From NCBI GenBank assembly GCA_963809815.1, contig CAWELM010000024.1, forward strand, positions 62,001-126,000: a stretch of 64,000 nucleotides of DNA, in the 5' to 3' direction. This DNA comes from CAVVJA01 sp963809815. GTDB taxonomy: Bacteria; Actinomycetota; Actinomycetes; Mycobacteriales; Jatrophihabitantaceae. This document shows, piece after piece, positions 51,434 to 59,947 of this stretch. The notes below the pieces were generated by a model. The model made no database searches. It was given only the letters and a program-made list of their open reading frames with translations, and had not been told where the DNA came from. The translations under genes and the position numbers were made by a program. Numbering within the stretch: the stretch's first letter is position 1; each line of letters opens with the position of its first letter.

Positions 51434-51721
51434 TCAGGCGATCCGGTAACCCTGGTAGTAACCGCCAGTTTCGTCGAACAGCGGACCGATCAGCTTGTAC
51501 GCGGCCGACTGATCGTGCCCGCGCAGGATGAGGTAATGCCAGCGGCCCGACCGCTGCTCGGTATACGTCCAGCCGTGCGTACGAAAGGCGCGCAGCACCT
51601 CCGCGGTAATCGCGAGGGTGTCGGGCGGCTCGTGCCAGCGGTCCGCGGGAATGACGGGTGGATGTCTGGGGGCGTGCCGGACGGTTGTCGATACCGCCGG
51701 CCAAGGCCTCACGGTGCTCAT
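51434..51721 (-). CDS. Hypothetical protein
   Basis: A 95-residue protein. The C-terminal half (LAITAEVLRAFRTHGWTYTE, RSGRWHYLILRGHDQSAAYK, LFDETGGYYQGYRIA) looks like a small alpha+beta domain. The N-terminus is Pro/Arg-rich. The ATG at 51721 is chosen over the frame's earlier start at 51799 because GAAAGGACAAATTC supplies a Shine-Dalgarno sequence. No family recognised. It lies 33 bases upstream of the nitroreductase gene on the same strand and may be co-transcribed. Confidence 0.6.
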   Translation of the reverse strand: MSTVRPWPAVSTTVRHAPRHPPVIPADRWHEPPDTLAITAEVLRAFRTHGWTYTEQRSGRWHYLILRGHDQSAAYKLIGPLFDETGGYYQGYRIA

Positions 51722-51863
51722 GAATTTGTCCTTTCGAAGATGCCTCGTTCTAGGTACGGGACCAAGGTCGGCGGAGTTCGTGCGAGTGCCCAAGAGCACA
51801 GTCCCGAGGCATCCGCCGATCGCCCTGAGCAGCGATGTCGCCGGGATCTAACACGTCGGGTGG

Positions 51864-52253
51864 TCACAGCGGAGGGAATTGCGAGTTCGGTGCTGGGTCG
51901 GCGAGATTGTCCGTGGATGCCTGGTTGATGCAGCATCGGGTCCGGCGGCTGAGACGAGCACCGCGAGCGACCGCTAGGAGAGCAAGCGGGATCGCACTGA
52001 CAAGGATCTCGATGCCGAACACATCAACGGGTGTCAACTGGTCCAACACGATCTTGATGAGCGCAGTTGAGAATCCCCAGCTCAAGCAGGCAAGAATCAG
52101 CTTGCCGACCACAGGATGCCGTCGGAGGCATCGCCGAGTAGCCCGGCGCTGGCGCAGGTCAACCATGACGTCCTTCAGCCGCGGTGCATCGCACCAAGAT
52201 GGGAAAGACAAAGGTGAAGAGCGGGATACCGCAGCCCGATCGACCAGGTCCAA
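51864..52253 (-). pseudogene. 5' fragment of a DMT/EamA-type transporter
   Basis: The frame includes LILACLSWGFSTALIKIVLD, then LTPVDVFGIEILVSAIPLAL. These are the first two helices of an EamA transporter ('la.l.WG.sf...K..l....p......r'). Similarity then stops and the frame ends after a non-membrane tail. The other eight helices are missing. It is a truncated gene left from a deletion, unrelated in detail to the intact transporter at 3224. Confidence 0.55.
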
Positions 52254-52270
52254 TCGCGATTGGCTCGGAA

Positions 52271-52726
52271 TTAGAGGCCGGCTATGTTGATCAGCACGAC
52301 GTGACCGTGGGGATCGAACCTTGCGTCGGGAGCCAGCTCGCCGGTGCCGACTTCGAACTGCAGCTTCATTGCTGAGGCCTCACTATCGCTCGCCACCCAG
52401 CGCTGGCGTATGTAGGTCGCGCTCTCGGCGAGCGATCCAATGAGCGAGAACGCAGCCGCCCTTACGGACCCCACGCTGCTGATCGCGCCGCGCCATTCGA
52501 AATCGAGGATGTACGCGTGAGTTCCGTCGACGTGGGCGCTCGTCAATGCAAGTCTTTGGTCCCGCCGACACCACGCTTCGACGTGCGGTAGGAGATGCAG
52601 TTCGGGTTGCTCTGCCACCCAGGTTGGTTGGCGAAACGCTGCGACGAGCTCGTTGGCGCCAGAAACGAGCTGCGCCGCGTCTCCGATCCCTTGTCCGCGG
52701 TCGTCACCGTCCCAACGCGATGCCAT
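52271..52726 (-). CDS. Hypothetical protein
   Basis: A 151-residue protein with one stretch HAYILDFEWRGAISSVGSVR and a helical AAFSLIGSLAESATYIRQRW. The C-terminus is beta-rich (FDPHGHVVLINIAGL). Composition supports a real coding sequence but no family is recognised. It sits between two minus-strand genes of unrelated type. Confidence 0.55.
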   Translation of the reverse strand: MASRWDGDDRGQGIGDAAQLVSGANELVAAFRQPTWVAEQPELHLLPHVEAWCRRDQRLALTSAHVDGTHAYILDFEWRGAISSVGSVRAAAFSLIGSLAESATYIRQRWVASDSEASAMKLQFEVGTGELAPDARFDPHGHVVLINIAGL

Positions 52727-52853
52727 GGCCTCAAGCTAAACACCGGCCGGTGCCACCAGCCATGGGTGCTTTGCTGCCGGTGGACGGAAGGTACTGGAGC
52801 CGGTGCTGCACGGCAGGCAACGTCCGAACGCGGGACGTCGGAGTCTGGCGGCG

Positions 52854-53708
52854 TCAGGAATCGCTCGGTGCCGTACCCCATGCACCGACGAGTGTGGGAG
52901 GCAGAAGGACTGAGTCGGATCGGGCAAGAGCTTGGGCGACTCGTTCTTGCAACGTATCCACGTCGAGCTCAGTCTCGGTCGCGATACCCGCGCCGATGAT
53001 GCGTGGCGCGAGGGACCTCACCAGGCCAGCAATCCAACCAGGTCCGGTGGGGTCGCCCGGGGCGAGATACGTTTGTACGCCGAAACTCGTCACGTCAGCC
53101 GCGCCCGCCCGCCGAAGTAGCAGCGCCAGGCGCGCTCCGATGACGGGATTCGCTCCAGCGGATCTGAATGCTTCCTCGACCCAATCGCGAATCGTCGCGA
53201 CCACCGGTACGGGGGGCTCGGCCCTGATGGAACCGCCATCGAAGTCGATCGCGAGCACGACACCACCCGGTCGCAACGCCATCATGTGATGGGCGAGTAC
53301 CTCGATTGCGTCAGGAAGGTGAAAGAGGATCAAGCGACCGACGATCGCGTCAAAGGGCTCCGCGTCTTGGAATGTCCGTACGTCGGCTTCAACGAACGTG
53401 ACGTTGCGTATGCCGGCCGCAACCCGGCGCTGCTCAGCGATCTCCAGCAACCGCGTGCTTCGGTCGATACCCACCACCGTGCCGCGAGGACCGACCAGGT
53501 TCCCCACGTCAAACGCGACGTGACCTAGACCCGTGCCAAGATCGAGGACCCGCATCCCTGGCGAGATTCTTCCGCCGGCCTCCAGCAGCAAGCCCGTCGC
53601 CGGCGCCGACATGGCCGCTTGGGCATCGAGGCGCGCAACCTCGGCTTCATCGCTGCCGAGTACATACCGCGACTGCTCGGTCACCACCCGAGATGCTACG
53701 CCAGCCAT
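52854..53708 (-). CDS. Class I SAM-dependent methyltransferase (UbiE/MenG-like fold)
   Basis: A 284-residue methyltransferase. Motif I is GMRVLDLGTGLGHVAFDVGN, followed by GTVVGIDRSTRLLEIAEQRR and FVEADVRTFQDAEPFDAIVG. The post-II segment is RLILFHLPDAIEVLAHHMMA, then LRPGGVVLAIDFDGGSIRAE. It resembles small-molecule methyltransferases with a variable C-terminal half. Acceptor unknown. Its N-terminus (SRYVLGSDEAEVARLDAQAA) is typical of a widespread actinobacterial group. Confidence 0.87.
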   Translation of the reverse strand: MAGVASRVVTEQSRYVLGSDEAEVARLDAQAAMSAPATGLLLEAGGRISPGMRVLDLGTGLGHVAFDVGNLVGPRGTVVGIDRSTRLLEIAEQRRVAAGIRNVTFVEADVRTFQDAEPFDAIVGRLILFHLPDAIEVLAHHMMALRPGGVVLAIDFDGGSIRAEPPVPVVATIRDWVEEAFRSAGANPVIGARLALLLRRAGAADVTSFGVQTYLAPGDPTGPGWIAGLVRSLAPRIIGAGIATETELDVDTLQERVAQALARSDSVLLPPTLVGAWGTAPSDS

Positions 53709-53752
53709 GAGTCCGCCGTGTCTGGATCCGACCTCTCGCCTGGGCGCTGGCG

Positions 53753-53920
53753 TCAGGCGCCAATCAGGGATTGGTCTTCCTCGTCATCGTCGGGCGATTC
53801 CTCCTCGGGTAGTTCCGGAAGGTCACGCAGCGTCGGCAGGAGGACTCCCCGATCGGTCGACGGAAGCGCGACCACCTCCCAGGACATGCGCGCCCGGGCC
53901 TGCGGAGTCGGTTCGGTCAT
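53753..53920 (-). CDS. Small acidic hypothetical protein
   Basis: A 55-residue protein, ATG at 53920 with GAGGTGGCGTG just upstream. The C-terminus is strongly acidic (LPEEESPDDDEEDQSLIGA). No family recognised. The well-placed ribosome-binding site and the biased acidic composition against the basic background of random frames support a real gene. It precedes the methyltransferase gene on the same strand by 44 bases. Confidence 0.5.
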   Translation of the reverse strand: MTEPTPQARARMSWEVVALPSTDRGVLLPTLRDLPELPEEESPDDDEEDQSLIGA

Positions 53921-54163
53921 CACGCCACCTCGGTGGGTAGTCGGGGATCGCTGACGGCTTCGGCGTTCTCGATTCATGATCAAGCGGAGGGCCAAATCTA
54001 ACCACCCACATTGCGGCGGCGCGCGACCGGGGTGGGCCATGGCGACGAGATCATCCGCGAGTGCCTAAATCGAGACGGCGGCCGGGTGGACGACTCGCTG
54101 CTACTGTCTCTGCGTCTCCGCGTACTGCTGGGTGCACGCACCGGTCCTTAGGGGAGGTCGAGG

Positions 54164-55228
54164 TTGACGCCACGGGTACGGGATTTAGCTGTCGTCGTGA
54201 CGGCTGGTCTGATCGCGAGTCTTGCGGCAGCAACACCGGCCCTCGCCGCCAAGCCTGGTCCTGGTACTGGTATCGGGACGGCGCGGGTGTTCATGGTCAA
54301 CCCTGTGCAATCAAGTGGTGACGAGACGCTGACCGATCAGAAGGATTCGGCGACGGCCGTGCCGGCTAGTGACTACGCGACCGTCCAGTTGCGCAATTTG
54401 GATGGGTCGGGCACGTTGACCGGTCGCTGGGTGCGGGTTGAATCGAGCACGGGCACTCCGGCGTACTCGGCGACAAACACGTTCTTGTTCGACCGGAGCG
54501 CGGACCAGTTCGAACAGGTGATGGCCTACTTCTGGATCAACCAGGCGCAGGAGTATCTGCAGTCGCTCGGGTTCGGCTCGACGCTTCCGCCGGTCAACGC
54601 CCAACAGCAGCAGGTCAAGGTCGACCAGTACGGCGGAGACAACTCCTTCCAGACCGACAAGCCGTTCCGGATCAGGTACGGCAAGGGCGGCGTCGACGAC
54701 GCCGAGGACGCCGAAGTCATCGTGCACGAGTACGGGCACGCCGTGCACGCTGCGCAGGTACCCGGCTTCGGCGCCAGTGAGGAAGCCGGTTCGATCGGCG
54801 AGGCGTTCGGTGACTACCTCGGCGTCACGGTCGGGTTGGCCGCCGACCAGCAGTATCGATGGCCGAATCAGTTGAACGATCCAGCCTGCGTAATGGACTG
54901 GGACTCCACCGCCTACACCAGCACCGTGCCGCATTGTCTACGCCGGCTCGACAGCGATCTCACCGTGGCGGACAAGAACGGCGAGGTGCACCACGACGGG
55001 ATGATCTGGAGCCGCGCCCTGTGGGACATCCGTGGCGGCTACGCGCAACTGGGACTCGGCACCCGCCGCGCGGACACCACGATCATCGACGCTCAGTTCC
55101 GGTTCGCGGCTGACACCTCATTCAGCGCGGCCGCAAAAGCGACGTACGGCACTGCCCTCGCCCGCGACGGCGCTGCAGCGGCAAACCTGGTACGAAGCAG
55201 CTTCACCGCACGCGGTATCACCTTCTGA
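54164..55228 (+). CDS. Secreted zinc metallopeptidase (M36/M4-like gluzincin)
   Basis: A 354-residue exported protein. The signal peptide has a basic TPRVRD start, hydrophobic LAVVVTAGLIASLAAA and a likely AlaLeuAla-type cleavage before KPGPG. The zinc motif HEYGH (residues 188-192, in VIVHEYGHAVHAAQVPGF) and the third-ligand Glu in GSIGEAFGDYLGVTV are as in fungalysin/thermolysin-clan enzymes. HHDGMIWSRALWDIRGGYAQ gives the C-terminal helix pair. The N-terminal propeptide seems short. TTG start at 54164 behind GGGGAGGTCGAGG. Confidence 0.83.
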   Translation: MTPRVRDLAVVVTAGLIASLAAATPALAAKPGPGTGIGTARVFMVNPVQSSGDETLTDQKDSATAVPASDYATVQLRNLDGSGTLTGRWVRVESSTGTPAYSATNTFLFDRSADQFEQVMAYFWINQAQEYLQSLGFGSTLPPVNAQQQQVKVDQYGGDNSFQTDKPFRIRYGKGGVDDAEDAEVIVHEYGHAVHAAQVPGFGASEEAGSIGEAFGDYLGVTVGLAADQQYRWPNQLNDPACVMDWDSTAYTSTVPHCLRRLDSDLTVADKNGEVHHDGMIWSRALWDIRGGYAQLGLGTRRADTTIIDAQFRFAADTSFSAAAKATYGTALARDGAAAANLVRSSFTARGITF

Positions 55229-55440
55229 GCGCCGTCGGACTGTCCTTGTCCCGCTAGCAAGGCGGGCTACCGGCTGCACGGCCCAGCCGCCGCCTCCCGG
55301 GTCGCCGCGTTATCGCCGCCCCAAAAAACCACCCCCCGAAGAGCCTGGACGCCGAACGTGGTCAGCAGGTCCAGCTCGACTGTCCGTTCGACCGTCCGGC
55401 GGCGGCTGACCGTCAGGCCTCCTCCGGGTACCTTGCTGGC

Positions 55441-56331
55441 ATGCGGTTCGGTCTGGTCGGAACGGGACCTTGGGCGACGATGACACACGGCCCGGGATTG
55501 GTCGCAGCCCGCGAGGTTGACCTGGTGGGGCTGTGGGGCCGGAGCCGGGACAAGGTCGATTTCCTGGCCACGAGCCTGGGGGTCAGCGGATACGACGACT
55601 ATCAGGCGCTGCTCGCGGACGTCGAGGCGGTTGCCTTCGCAGTGCCGCCGGACGTGCAAGTCGAGCTGGCACTGATGGCGGCGCAGGCGGGGAAACACCT
55701 GCTGCTGGACAAGCCGGTTGCCTTGGCTGTCGAGGATGCGCGCGCCCTGCGGGACGCAGTCACCGCGGCCGGGCTGGCTTCCGTGGTGTTCTTCACCGAC
55801 CGCTTCGTCAATACGGCGCGGGCTTGGTTCGACCAGGTCGGCTCAACGAACGGCTGGCGTGGCGGGTGGCTTCGCTGGTTCAGTTCGTTGCAGCAGGCCG
55901 ACAATCCGTTCGGCGCCTCGCCCTGGCGTCAGGAGCGCGGCGCGATGTGGGACACCGGACCGCATGCGCTATCCACCATGGGGACCGCGCTGGGACCGAT
56001 CGCCTCGCTGACGGCGGTCGGTGGTGAGGCCGACCTGGTCACGCTCGTGCTCCGTCATCAGTCCGGTGCCACCAGCACCGTCTCGCTCACGCAGTTCGCG
56101 CCACCCGCCGCGGCCGGGTTCGAGGCAGCAGTGTGGGGCGAGGCCGGGCTGTTACACATGCCCCCTCGGCCCGAGGGTTCCCTTTCCGGTCCATACGCCA
56201 CCGCCGCAAATGAGCTCGTTGCAGCTGCGGTGAGCGGCGAGCGCCATGCGGTCGACGTCGGGTTTGGCACTCACGTCGTCGAGCTCCTCGCGAATGCTCA
56301 AGCCCAACTGGACGCCGGCCACGCCGGATAG
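55441..56331 (+). CDS. Gfo/Idh/MocA-family oxidoreductase
   Basis: A 296-residue NAD(P)-dependent oxidoreductase. The Rossmann start MRFGLVGTGPWATMTHGPGL, LVGLWGRSRDKVDFLATSLG, and the sugar-site lysine in GKHLLLDKPVALAVEDARAL (family 'EKP') are present. Asp replaces Glu in that triad. A later WDTGPHALSTMGTALGPIAS holds the usual 'D.g.H..d' site, here with D-x-G-x-H. Substrates are typically sugars or inositols. Monocistronic, convergent with the broken hydrolase. Confidence 0.85.
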   Translation: MRFGLVGTGPWATMTHGPGLVAAREVDLVGLWGRSRDKVDFLATSLGVSGYDDYQALLADVEAVAFAVPPDVQVELALMAAQAGKHLLLDKPVALAVEDARALRDAVTAAGLASVVFFTDRFVNTARAWFDQVGSTNGWRGGWLRWFSSLQQADNPFGASPWRQERGAMWDTGPHALSTMGTALGPIASLTAVGGEADLVTLVLRHQSGATSTVSLTQFAPPAAAGFEAAVWGEAGLLHMPPRPEGSLSGPYATAANELVAAAVSGERHAVDVGFGTHVVELLANAQAQLDAGHAG

Positions 56332-56403
56332 GCGACCTGCCGAATGGCGGATGCAGGTTAGGCGCAACCGCACGTTCAGGCCGCGAGTTGCGCAATGGAT
56401 CGG

Positions 56404-57223
56404 TCAATCCTCGCCAGCGAAGCGACGGATCGCCGTGCTGAATGCCTCGGGTTGTTCGAGGTTGACCATGTGCGGAGCGTCGGGGATGACTACGAGCGTC
56501 GAGCCGGGGATGCGTGTGTGCATGTCCCGGCCCACGACGCCGGCGGGTGAGCGTACGTCCGCGTCGCCGTAGATGAGCAGTGTCGGGACCGTGATCGTCG
56601 TCAGCACGTCGCGGAGATCCGCGGCCCCCAGAGCGGTCATGGCGGGGCGGATGCCCGTTGGTCGGAAGTCGCGCATCATCGTCGCGACGAGTTCGACGAC
56701 GTCCGGTGATGCGGCTGGCGTGAGCAGGGTCGGCAGCCATTTCTCGATCGTCTGCTCGACCGGAGCGGACATATCCCGCTCGATCTGCCGTATGCGGCGC
56801 TCGGTCTCTTCCGCCGACAGGGACCCGGCCCACCCGGCGTATGCGGAGACGAGAACTAGGGCGCCGACCGCCTGCGGCCGCTGGCGGTACAGGGCGAGCG
56901 CGTAGACCGTGCCGAAGGACTGGCCGACGACGGTCGGCCGCTCGAGATTTAGCGCGTCGAGTATGTCGGCCAGGTGGTTGCCGTAGGCGGCGGTTGTCCA
57001 GGTCGGTGGTGGGTCGTCGGACGCCCCGAAGCCAGGTGCGTCCAAAGCGATCACGGTGAATTCGTCGGACAAGCTCTTCCAGCTGCCGGGTCCACACCCG
57101 GCCGTCCTCGAAGGCGCCGTGCAGCAGGACCAACGTCGGTCCGGAGCCGACCTGCCGATAGGCGACCGTCAGGCCGCCGACCTCGATCCGGTGAATCTCC
57201 GCCGCGGCCTGCTGATCACTCAC
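56404..57223 (-). pseudogene. Alpha/beta hydrolase gene with a one-base frameshift
   Basis: The N-terminal frame from GTG 57223 reads IHRIEVGGLTVAYRQVGSGP and LVLLHGAFEDGRVWTRQLEE. The remainder is in the next frame: SDEFTVIALDAPGFGASDDP, then PTVVGQSFGTVYALALYRQR (nucleophile Ser in GQSFG), VPTLLIYGDADVRSPAGVVG and DAPHMVNLEQPEAFSTAIRR (catalytic His). Deleting one A at 57071-57072 (TT on the coding strand) joins EEL to SDEF perfectly. Apart from that base the gene looks entire, so a recent mutation or a sequencing error is equally possible. Confidence 0.85.
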
Positions 57224-57487
57224 GATCGCCAGTATCGGGCCAACCCCAACTCGAGAGAACTGCACATACGTATCCGGTTTCCCCAGGAGCAAAGACCCTT
57301 GGTCGTGATCTTGGACCTATCGTCACTCGCACAAGCCTGCGACAACGCGCTCAACCCAAACGGCGGTACATGCACTCGCCAGTTTGCCGTGTCCACAGCA
57401 TGACCGCCGAACCTGCGGATTATCGCTAGGCGTGGCGCCGACGGGGACTGACAATAAGAGTCGGTTCCGCGGCCGTGGGGGTGCACT

Positions 57488-59680
57488 ATGGGATTCTCGA
57501 CCACATCTGTCGCTCGCGCGTGTAGCCGACGTCCCGGGCGGACGTTTGCGGCTTGGGGCCTCGTCGTTCTCGGTTCGTTCGCTGCGCTCGCGTTCGCTTT
57601 GACGGGGTTCACTACGCAGTCCTCACCGACGAACAACCCGCAATCAGAGCGGGCGCATGACCGTTTGGCGGCTGCGTTTCCGACTGATCCGCAACACACC
57701 GTAACCGATCTTGTCGTTGTGCGGTCCGACCGGCTGACCGTGGATGACCAAGAGTTCCGCACGTTCGTCGAGAACCTCACGCAGACCGGCCTACGCAGCG
57801 GCGCTTTACTGAGCGCGCAGACCTACTACGACAGCAGGGACCCCTCAACGGTCTCGGCTGATCAGCACGCGACGCTCGTCGCGATAAACATACGTAACGA
57901 CGACGCCACCGCCGGCGTCATTGACGAGGTCAAACGCGCAGATGCAGATCCGAACTTTGCGGTCACAATCACTGGCAACAGAACACGCGATCACGACTTC
58001 AATCAGCTGTCCGAACGGGATTTGCTCAACGGTGAACTGCGGTTCGGCCTACCAGCCGCGCTGATCGTGCTGCTGCTGGTGTTCGGTACTGTCGTCGCCG
58101 GCATGGTGCCGCTGTTGATGGCGCTGGTGGCAATCACTACCGCGCTCGGCATCGTTGCCTTACTTACTCAGGTGTTCGAGCTATCGGTCTTCACGACCAA
58201 CATGCTGACGGGCATGGGGTTAGCGCTTGGCATCGATTACGCCCTTTTCGTCATCTCCCGATACCGCGAGGAGCGTGATCGCGGACGGCTCCCTCACGAC
58301 GCGATCGTGGCGACCGGTGCCACGGCCAGCCGCGCGGTCTTGTTCAGTGGGTCGGCGTTCGTAATCGCCATGTTCGGCCTGTTCTTGGTGCCGTCTACGA
58401 TCTTCCGCAGTCTGGCGACGGGAGCGATCCTCGTCGGAATCACGTCGCTCGCGGTGGCGCTTACCTTGTTGCCGGCGCTGCTCGGCGTACTGCGCGATCG
58501 TGTCGACGCGGGCCGGTTGCCGATTGTCGGCCGGCGCTCCGGGGAACGTGCAAATCCGGAGGGCCGATTCTGGGGAGCGGTCATAGATCGAGTCCTTCGC
58601 CATCCCGCTATCAGCCTGGCGATTTCCGTGGCCGCGCTCATCGCCTTGGCGCTGCCCGCGATCGGACTCAAGATAGGCACGTCGGGCGTGAGCACACTGC
58701 CAGACCAGTTGGCGGCCAAGCAGGGCTACGTCGCACTGCAGCGGGACTTTCCGGCGCACACCGCAGACCCGGCCCACGTGGTTGTCGTCAACTATTCAGG
58801 TCCGGTCGAGACAGCGCTCGCGCGCCTGGACAATCAGCTTGCTGCAGATCCGCGTTTCGGGCCGGGCGAGATCCGGGTCGGATCCGGAGGCGTTGCAGAT
58901 CTGGTTGTTCCGGTCCGCGGCGATCCGGCCGGCGAGCAAGCCATCGCCGCTGTGCGTGACCTCCGCCAGCATGTGGTGCCAGCGGCCTTCCGGGGAACCG
59001 ACGCCGATCCGCTCGTCGGCGGGTCTACTTCTGAGACTGTCGACTACCTGCACGGAGTCACCGACCCGGCGCCGCTGGTATTCGCGTTTGTTCTCGGGTT
59101 CTCCCTGGTGTTGTTGACGATCGCCTTCCGGTCTGTGGTGATCGCACTCACCGCGATCGTGCTGAACCTACTGTCGGTGGGTGCGGCATATGGCCTGCTC
59201 GTGCTCGTCTTCCAGCACGGCGTGGGCGCAGGCATCCTCGGGTTCCAGACTGTCGACTCGATAGAGGCGTGGGTTCCGCTGTTCCTGTTCTCTGTCCTGT
59301 TCGGCCTATCGATGGACTATCAGGTCTTCCTACTCAGCCGCATCCGGGAGCGTTTCGACCAGGTCGCAGATACCGCCGCTGCGGTCCGCTGGGGTGTCGC
59401 CTCGACTGCTCGGATAATTACCGGAGCTGCGCTGATCATCGTTGTCGTGTTCTCCGGGTTCGCCGCTGGCGACCTGGTCATGTTTCAGCAAATGGGATTC
59501 GGTATCGCAGTATCGCTGCTGATCGACGCCACGGTAATTCGTTCGGTAGTGCTGCCGAGCGTGATGGTGCTGCTCGGCGACCGCAACTGGTATCTGCCGT
59601 CCTGGCTCAACTGGCTGCCCCATCTCGAGGTGGAGGGCCACCTCAATGCGGAGCCGGAGCCCCAGCCGCATCCGGCCTAG
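57488..59680 (+). CDS. MMPL-family RND transporter
   Basis: A 730-residue membrane protein with the 12-helix MmpL layout: one N-terminal helix, a periplasmic loop, five helices, then the same again. The proton-relay Asp-Tyr pairs are Asp250-Tyr251 in GLALGIDYALFVISRYREER and about Asp609-Tyr610 in LFGLSMDYQVFLLSRIRERF. These export lipids or drugs. The C-terminus ends with a short acidic tail. It lies alone, divergent from the broken hydrolase across 264 bases. Confidence 0.92.
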   Translation: MGFSTTSVARACSRRPGRTFAAWGLVVLGSFAALAFALTGFTTQSSPTNNPQSERAHDRLAAAFPTDPQHTVTDLVVVRSDRLTVDDQEFRTFVENLTQTGLRSGALLSAQTYYDSRDPSTVSADQHATLVAINIRNDDATAGVIDEVKRADADPNFAVTITGNRTRDHDFNQLSERDLLNGELRFGLPAALIVLLLVFGTVVAGMVPLLMALVAITTALGIVALLTQVFELSVFTTNMLTGMGLALGIDYALFVISRYREERDRGRLPHDAIVATGATASRAVLFSGSAFVIAMFGLFLVPSTIFRSLATGAILVGITSLAVALTLLPALLGVLRDRVDAGRLPIVGRRSGERANPEGRFWGAVIDRVLRHPAISLAISVAALIALALPAIGLKIGTSGVSTLPDQLAAKQGYVALQRDFPAHTADPAHVVVVNYSGPVETALARLDNQLAADPRFGPGEIRVGSGGVADLVVPVRGDPAGEQAIAAVRDLRQHVVPAAFRGTDADPLVGGSTSETVDYLHGVTDPAPLVFAFVLGFSLVLLTIAFRSVVIALTAIVLNLLSVGAAYGLLVLVFQHGVGAGILGFQTVDSIEAWVPLFLFSVLFGLSMDYQVFLLSRIRERFDQVADTAAAVRWGVASTARIITGAALIIVVVFSGFAAGDLVMFQQMGFGIAVSLLIDATVIRSVVLPSVMVLLGDRNWYLPSWLNWLPHLEVEGHLNAEPEPQPHPA

Positions 59681-59947
59681 GACGGCCGCTGGCCGGTCTC
59701 TCCGAGCCCGTCAGCTCGACGTCAATCGCCCAGGCCTCGGTGCCGGACCGCCACGCCAGCGCGGGTAGATGCCGCGCTGGATCACGGGATGAGTCGGGTG
59801 AGGCGGGGCCGCAGGACGCGTGCGCGATGGACACGGGCTGGGTCGGGCTCGGTTGCCGGGCCAGGGCGACGTGCCACTTGTCGCGCCAGCGCGGGGTAGA
59901 TCGTGATCTTGGCCACCCCGGGGCGCGCCTCGACCCCGACGCAAGGA
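59681..59947. other. Intergenic stretch with a direct repeat
   Basis: No gene is supported between the convergent MMPL and kinase genes. GCCAGCGCGGGTAGAT (59755-59770) recurs with one extra G at 59885-59901. Reverse-strand reading gives IYPALA at the second copy and a similar string at the first, suggesting decayed coding sequence. CGGCC-GCT-GGCCG just after the MMPL stop could be a weak hairpin. Confidence 0.35.
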
